A DNA stretch of 64,000 nt, taken from the NCBI GenBank assembly GCA_003538625.1, contig DPRR01000007.1, positions 62,001 through 126,000 of the forward strand. The letters are read 5' to 3'. Every line of letters starts with the position of its first letter. The first letter of the stretch is position 1. A model generated the notes under the pieces. It was not told the origin of the DNA, ran no database searches, and was given only the letters and a program-made list of their open reading frames with translations. This document shows, one piece after another, positions 61,412 through 64,000 of this stretch. This DNA comes from Ignavibacteriales bacterium. GTDB lineage: Bacteria; Bacteroidota; Ignavibacteria; Ignavibacteriales; Ignavibacteriaceae. The position numbers and the translations under genes are program-made.

Positions 61412-61887
61412 TTGGTTGCCTCAGCAGTCTCAGTTTTTTTTACAGTCTGATATTTTTTCAAAATCTTTGGAATATCCTTTACAGAAATTCTTCCGTGATA
61501 ATCATCGTTAACTAAAATTACAGGAGCTATTGAACATGCTCCGATACAATTAACAACTTCAAGAGTAAATTTTTTATCGCGTGTTGTATGTCCAGCCATC
61601 ACTCCTAATTCCGCTTCTAAAGCAAAAAGAATATTTGCGGAATTTTTAACATGGCAAGCTGTTCCGCGGCAAACACGAATTATGTTTTCGCCAAGCGGCA
61701 TTAAACGGAATTGATTATAAAAAGTTGCAACTCCATAAACACGGCTAAGCGGAACTTTTACAAAATTAGAAATATCTCTTAAAGCATTTTCCGGTAGATA
61801 ACCATAGATGGTTTGTACTTCCTGAAGAAGGGGAATTAATGTGCTTCTATCATTCGGCTGGTAATTTTCAAATATTTTATTGTGCAT
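61408..61887 (-). CDS. hydC: NuoE-like [2Fe-2S] hydrogenase subunit, set 2
   Basis: 159 residues. Helical N-terminus (STLIPLLQEVQTIYGYLPEN) and the [2Fe-2S] domain (CRGTACHVKNSAN, CIGACSIAPVILVND) with all four cluster Cys. It is the first gene of hydrogenase set 2 (hydC-hydB-hydA-sensory kinase-receiver-hybrid kinase). It ends with a polar extension (KTETAEATK). Confidence 0.93.
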   Translation of the reverse strand: MHNKIFENYQPNDRSTLIPLLQEVQTIYGYLPENALRDISNFVKVPLSRVYGVATFYNQFRLMPLGENIIRVCRGTACHVKNSANILFALEAELGVMAGHTTRDKKFTLEVVNCIGACSIAPVILVNDDYHGRISVKDIPKILKKYQTVKKTETAEATK

Positions 61888-62096
61888 TTTATCCTCAAGT
61901 AATTCGATATAGTCGTATCACGTGTGCATGCAAAATGCCAGATTGCATTAAAGAAAAAGCGCTTTTAAGCAATAAATTCGACACAATAAATAATAATTAG
62001 CAATTAACTTTTCTTGCTTTTGAGAAGTGATTTATTGAAAAATGGAAAGGGTTTGTGCGGAAGAGCAAAGAAATAATTTTATAGCAGCATTGTTCC

Positions 62097-62166
62097 TGTC
62101 ATGCTGAACTTGTTTCAGCATCTTAGATATATTTTGTAATGACCCTGAAACGAGTTCAGGGTGACA
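62097..62166. repeat. Palindromic intergenic repeat, TGTCATGCTGAAC class
   Basis: TGTCATGCTGAACTTG...GTTCAGGGTGACA with inner dyads GCTGAAC...GTTTCAGC and CCTGAAACGAGTTCAGG. It lies just past the hydF stop. Confidence 0.85.
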
Positions 62167-62174
62167 AACCGAAA

Positions 62175-63395
62175 TTATTTGCTTTTAACTTTTCCCCACT
62201 CAGCAAAAGCATCTGCAAAAGGAACAAGTGCGCGTGGTATTGCGCCATGCATAAAAGATGTTATCACTCCGTAAGTTACAACAGGAACATCCATAAGTTT
62301 TGCTTCGTTAATTCTTGTCTGCATTGCACGATGCGTTAACAAACATCCGCCGCAATGAACAACAAGTTTGTAATCTGATAAATTATCCGGCAGCTCGCTA
62401 TTATGAATAATATCTATCTGCAATTCCTTTTTTGTGTAACTGCGCAGCCATTTAGGAATTTTTACTGTACCAATATCATCTTCCTGTGTGTGATGCGAAC
62501 AAACTTCAGCAATTAAAACTTTATCGCCGTTTTTAAGTCCTTCGATTTTTCGCAACCCTTTAATGAATAATGGAAGATCACCTCTGTGCCGGGCAATTAT
62601 AAGTGAAAAAGTAGTAAACTTAATTTTGGCAGGAATATCTTCTGCAATTCTAGTTACAGAATTACTATCAACGATTACTAAATCAGGATAAGATTTAAAA
62701 TTATTTAAAGTCGAAACAAGTTCTTTCTCACGACAAACGGTAACAACCGCATTCTCATCAAGTGCTTCACGAATCATATGAACTTGTGAAAGAATTAATT
62801 TTCTTTTCGGCAAAGCGTGGTCTGTAGGAATAACCATTAAAACAACGTCGCCCTGCTTTACAATATCTTTTACTAACGGCGGTTCATCATCCTGCGGAAG
62901 GTGACGGATCATACTTCGTTTTAGATCTTCAATTCCTGCTTTCTCTTTGCAGGAAACTTCAAAATGTGTCATTCGAAGTTCTTTAAGTTCTTCAAGCAAA
63001 ACCGGATTTACACCAAACTCAATTTTATTTACAACAATTATATAATTTATCTGAAGTTTATCGAGGTATGCAAACAACTCAAGTTCCTTGCTTTGTAAAA
63101 TTTCTCGGGCATCAAGAACAACCAATGCAAAGTCTGAGGATGATAAAATTTTTATAGTTTCTGTTATGCGTTGTCTTCCAAGCTCACCTTCATCATCGAT
63201 ACCTGAAGTATCTACAATTACAACCGGACCGTATGGTAAAAGTTCGTATTTGGTTTTTATTGCGTCAGTTGTTGTTCCTGCGATTTCGGAAACCCTGGAT
63301 ACGGTTTGCTCGAGTAAGGAATTTACAAGCAAAGATTTGCCTACATTTCTTCTTCCAACAACGGCTATATGCGGACGGCTTGAATCAACTGCCAT
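62175..63395 (-). CDS. hydF: [FeFe]-hydrogenase maturation GTPase HydF
   Basis: 406 residues. The GTPase domain has P-loop GRRNVGKS (14-21), DTSGIDDEGELG, and NKIEF. The dimerisation domain follows, then the cluster-binding domain with CSHHTQEDDIG and HCGGCLLTHRAM, whose Cys/His residues bind the [4Fe-4S] cluster that carries the H-cluster precursor. HydF is the scaffold that delivers the 2Fe subcluster to HydA. HydE and HydG are not in the window. It lies upstream of hydrogenase set 2 on the same strand, with a 287-nt gap. Confidence 0.95.
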   Translation of the reverse strand: MAVDSSRPHIAVVGRRNVGKSLLVNSLLEQTVSRVSEIAGTTTDAIKTKYELLPYGPVVIVDTSGIDDEGELGRQRITETIKILSSSDFALVVLDAREILQSKELELFAYLDKLQINYIIVVNKIEFGVNPVLLEELKELRMTHFEVSCKEKAGIEDLKRSMIRHLPQDDEPPLVKDIVKQGDVVLMVIPTDHALPKRKLILSQVHMIREALDENAVVTVCREKELVSTLNNFKSYPDLVIVDSNSVTRIAEDIPAKIKFTTFSLIIARHRGDLPLFIKGLRKIEGLKNGDKVLIAEVCSHHTQEDDIGTVKIPKWLRSYTKKELQIDIIHNSELPDNLSDYKLVVHCGGCLLTHRAMQTRINEAKLMDVPVVTYGVITSFMHGAIPRALVPFADAFAEWGKVKSK

Positions 63396-63773
63396 AATGA
63401 ATTAGACTTTCTACGAATACTAAACCTGATATAAGATTGCTAAATTCTTGTCATTCCGAACTTGTTTCGGAATCCCAATTCTTTCCTTTAAGAGAAGCTG
63501 AAACGAGTTCAGCTTGACAAACCGGAATACTTATAATACACCTCATACCACTTCCCTGAAAAAGATAAGTTTCAAAAAATGTTCCATAGAATAAAACTGC
63601 TTTAATGATTGATATGTTTGTTTTTAATGATGAATATTATTTCACAATTGTGTAGTAATACCAAGTTCAAAAAATCATTTCTCTGATTCAAGAATCTTAT
63701 TGCTTGACATTACAAGATTATTTTCCCTTTTTTGAAATAGATTATTTTAAAAACATTTCATTAAGGGGCTCGT
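63396..63773. other. Divergent intergenic region with a palindromic repeat
   Basis: 378 nt between hydF (minus) and the YCF48-type gene (plus). It contains one palindromic repeat (63449-63519) and AT-rich sequence. No gene is seen. Confidence 0.5.
63449..63519. repeat. Palindromic intergenic repeat, TGTCATTCCGAAC class
   Basis: TGTCATTCCGAACTTG...GTTCAGCTTGACA, with inner dyads CCGAACTTGTTTCGG and AGCTGAAACGAGTTCAGCT. Confidence 0.85.
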
Positions 63774-64000
63774 ATGAAAAAGATCGGATTAGTTTTTAGT
63801 TTGATTCTTTTCTTCTCAATTTCATTTCAAGTAAACGCACAGTGGTTTTGGCAAAATCCTTTGCCGCAAGGAAATAAACTTTCTTCCGTTTTTTTTGTAG
63901 ATAGCACTGATGGTTGGGCTGTGGGAAATACAGGTACTATATTAAATACTTCAGATGGGGGAAATAATTGGGTTTTACAACTAAGTGGTACTATAGAGCA
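63774..64000 (+). CDS. Secreted YCF48-repeat protein, 5' part only
   Basis: The start ATG at 63774 is preceded by AAGGGG. A signal peptide (IGLVFSLILFFSISFQVNAQ) is followed by WFWQNPLPQGNKLSSVFFVD and the YCF48-type repeat AVGNTGTILNTSDGGNNW. The frame runs open to the window edge. The first mature residues are close to those of the 18957-21356 protein (QWYWQNPLPQGN). A C-terminal T9SS domain is expected beyond the edge. Confidence 0.85.
   Translation, partial: MKKIGLVFSLILFFSISFQVNAQWFWQNPLPQGNKLSSVFFVDSTDGWAVGNTGTILNTSDGGNNWVLQLSGTIE

Overview
The window looks like a low-GC member of the Bacteroidota/Chlorobi group, most likely an Ignavibacteria-type organism. The evidence is C-terminal type IX secretion sorting domains with the YPNPFNPST signature on several secreted proteins, BACON-like repeats, OmpA and YtxH-type envelope proteins, multihaem cytochromes and anaerobic ferredoxin enzymes. 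This placement is inference; no rRNA is present. One tRNA (initiator Met) and no CRISPR array were found.

Region 1 (1-15.5 kb) is a block of minus-strand envelope and stress-type genes: BACON-repeat and TPR/TIG exported proteins, YtxH, DUF948, GlsB/YeaQ, Thivi_2564-like and lmo0937-like small membrane proteins, an AI-2E transporter, an Mla-type lipid transport operon, two OmpA proteins and an ice-binding-like (DUF3494) lipoprotein. Nearly every transcription unit is preceded by the same ~45-bp element (eight copies). In seven copies a -7-like TA-rich box lies exactly 20 nt beyond the element's TTG. The block is headed by an orphan LuxR-type response regulator. This looks like a physically clustered stress regulon with a shared operator and is the most novel feature seen.

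Region 2 (15.8-33 kb) holds an AraC-type and a TrmB-type regulator, a YCF48-repeat secreted protein, tRNA-fMet next to a heptamer tandem repeat and a decayed tRNA copy, and a four-subunit 2-oxoacid:ferredoxin oxidoreductase operon interrupted by a 647-bp insert with 17-bp direct repeats. It continues with an aldo/keto reductase, a zinc-ribbon protein, a desaturase closely resembling eukaryotic dihydroceramide desaturase, two c-type cytochrome genes and a DUF2202 protein.

Region 3 (32.5-38.5 kb) is an NtrC-family two-component system flanked by two related Asn/Gln-rich, Asp/Gly-rich calcium-binding-type secreted proteins. One of these has a consensus sigma-54 promoter.

Region 4 (38.7-63.4 kb) contains two [FeFe]-hydrogenase gene sets. 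Set 1 (40.5-44.5 kb) is receiver, HydC, HydB, HydA. Set 2 (53.2-61.9 kb) is HydC, HydB, HydA, a sensory hydrogenase-histidine kinase, a receiver, and a receiver-PAS-kinase. A TM1266-like hydrogenase-associated regulator, a membrane histidine kinase and the HydF maturase accompany them. HydE and HydG are not in the window. Between the sets lie T9SS-secreted proteins (an M6 protease broken by an amber codon, and a C25 gingipain-type protease) and a BrnT/CopG-like toxin-antitoxin pair. Palindromic TGTCAT...ATGACA intergenic repeats are common from 22 kb onward and absent before it.
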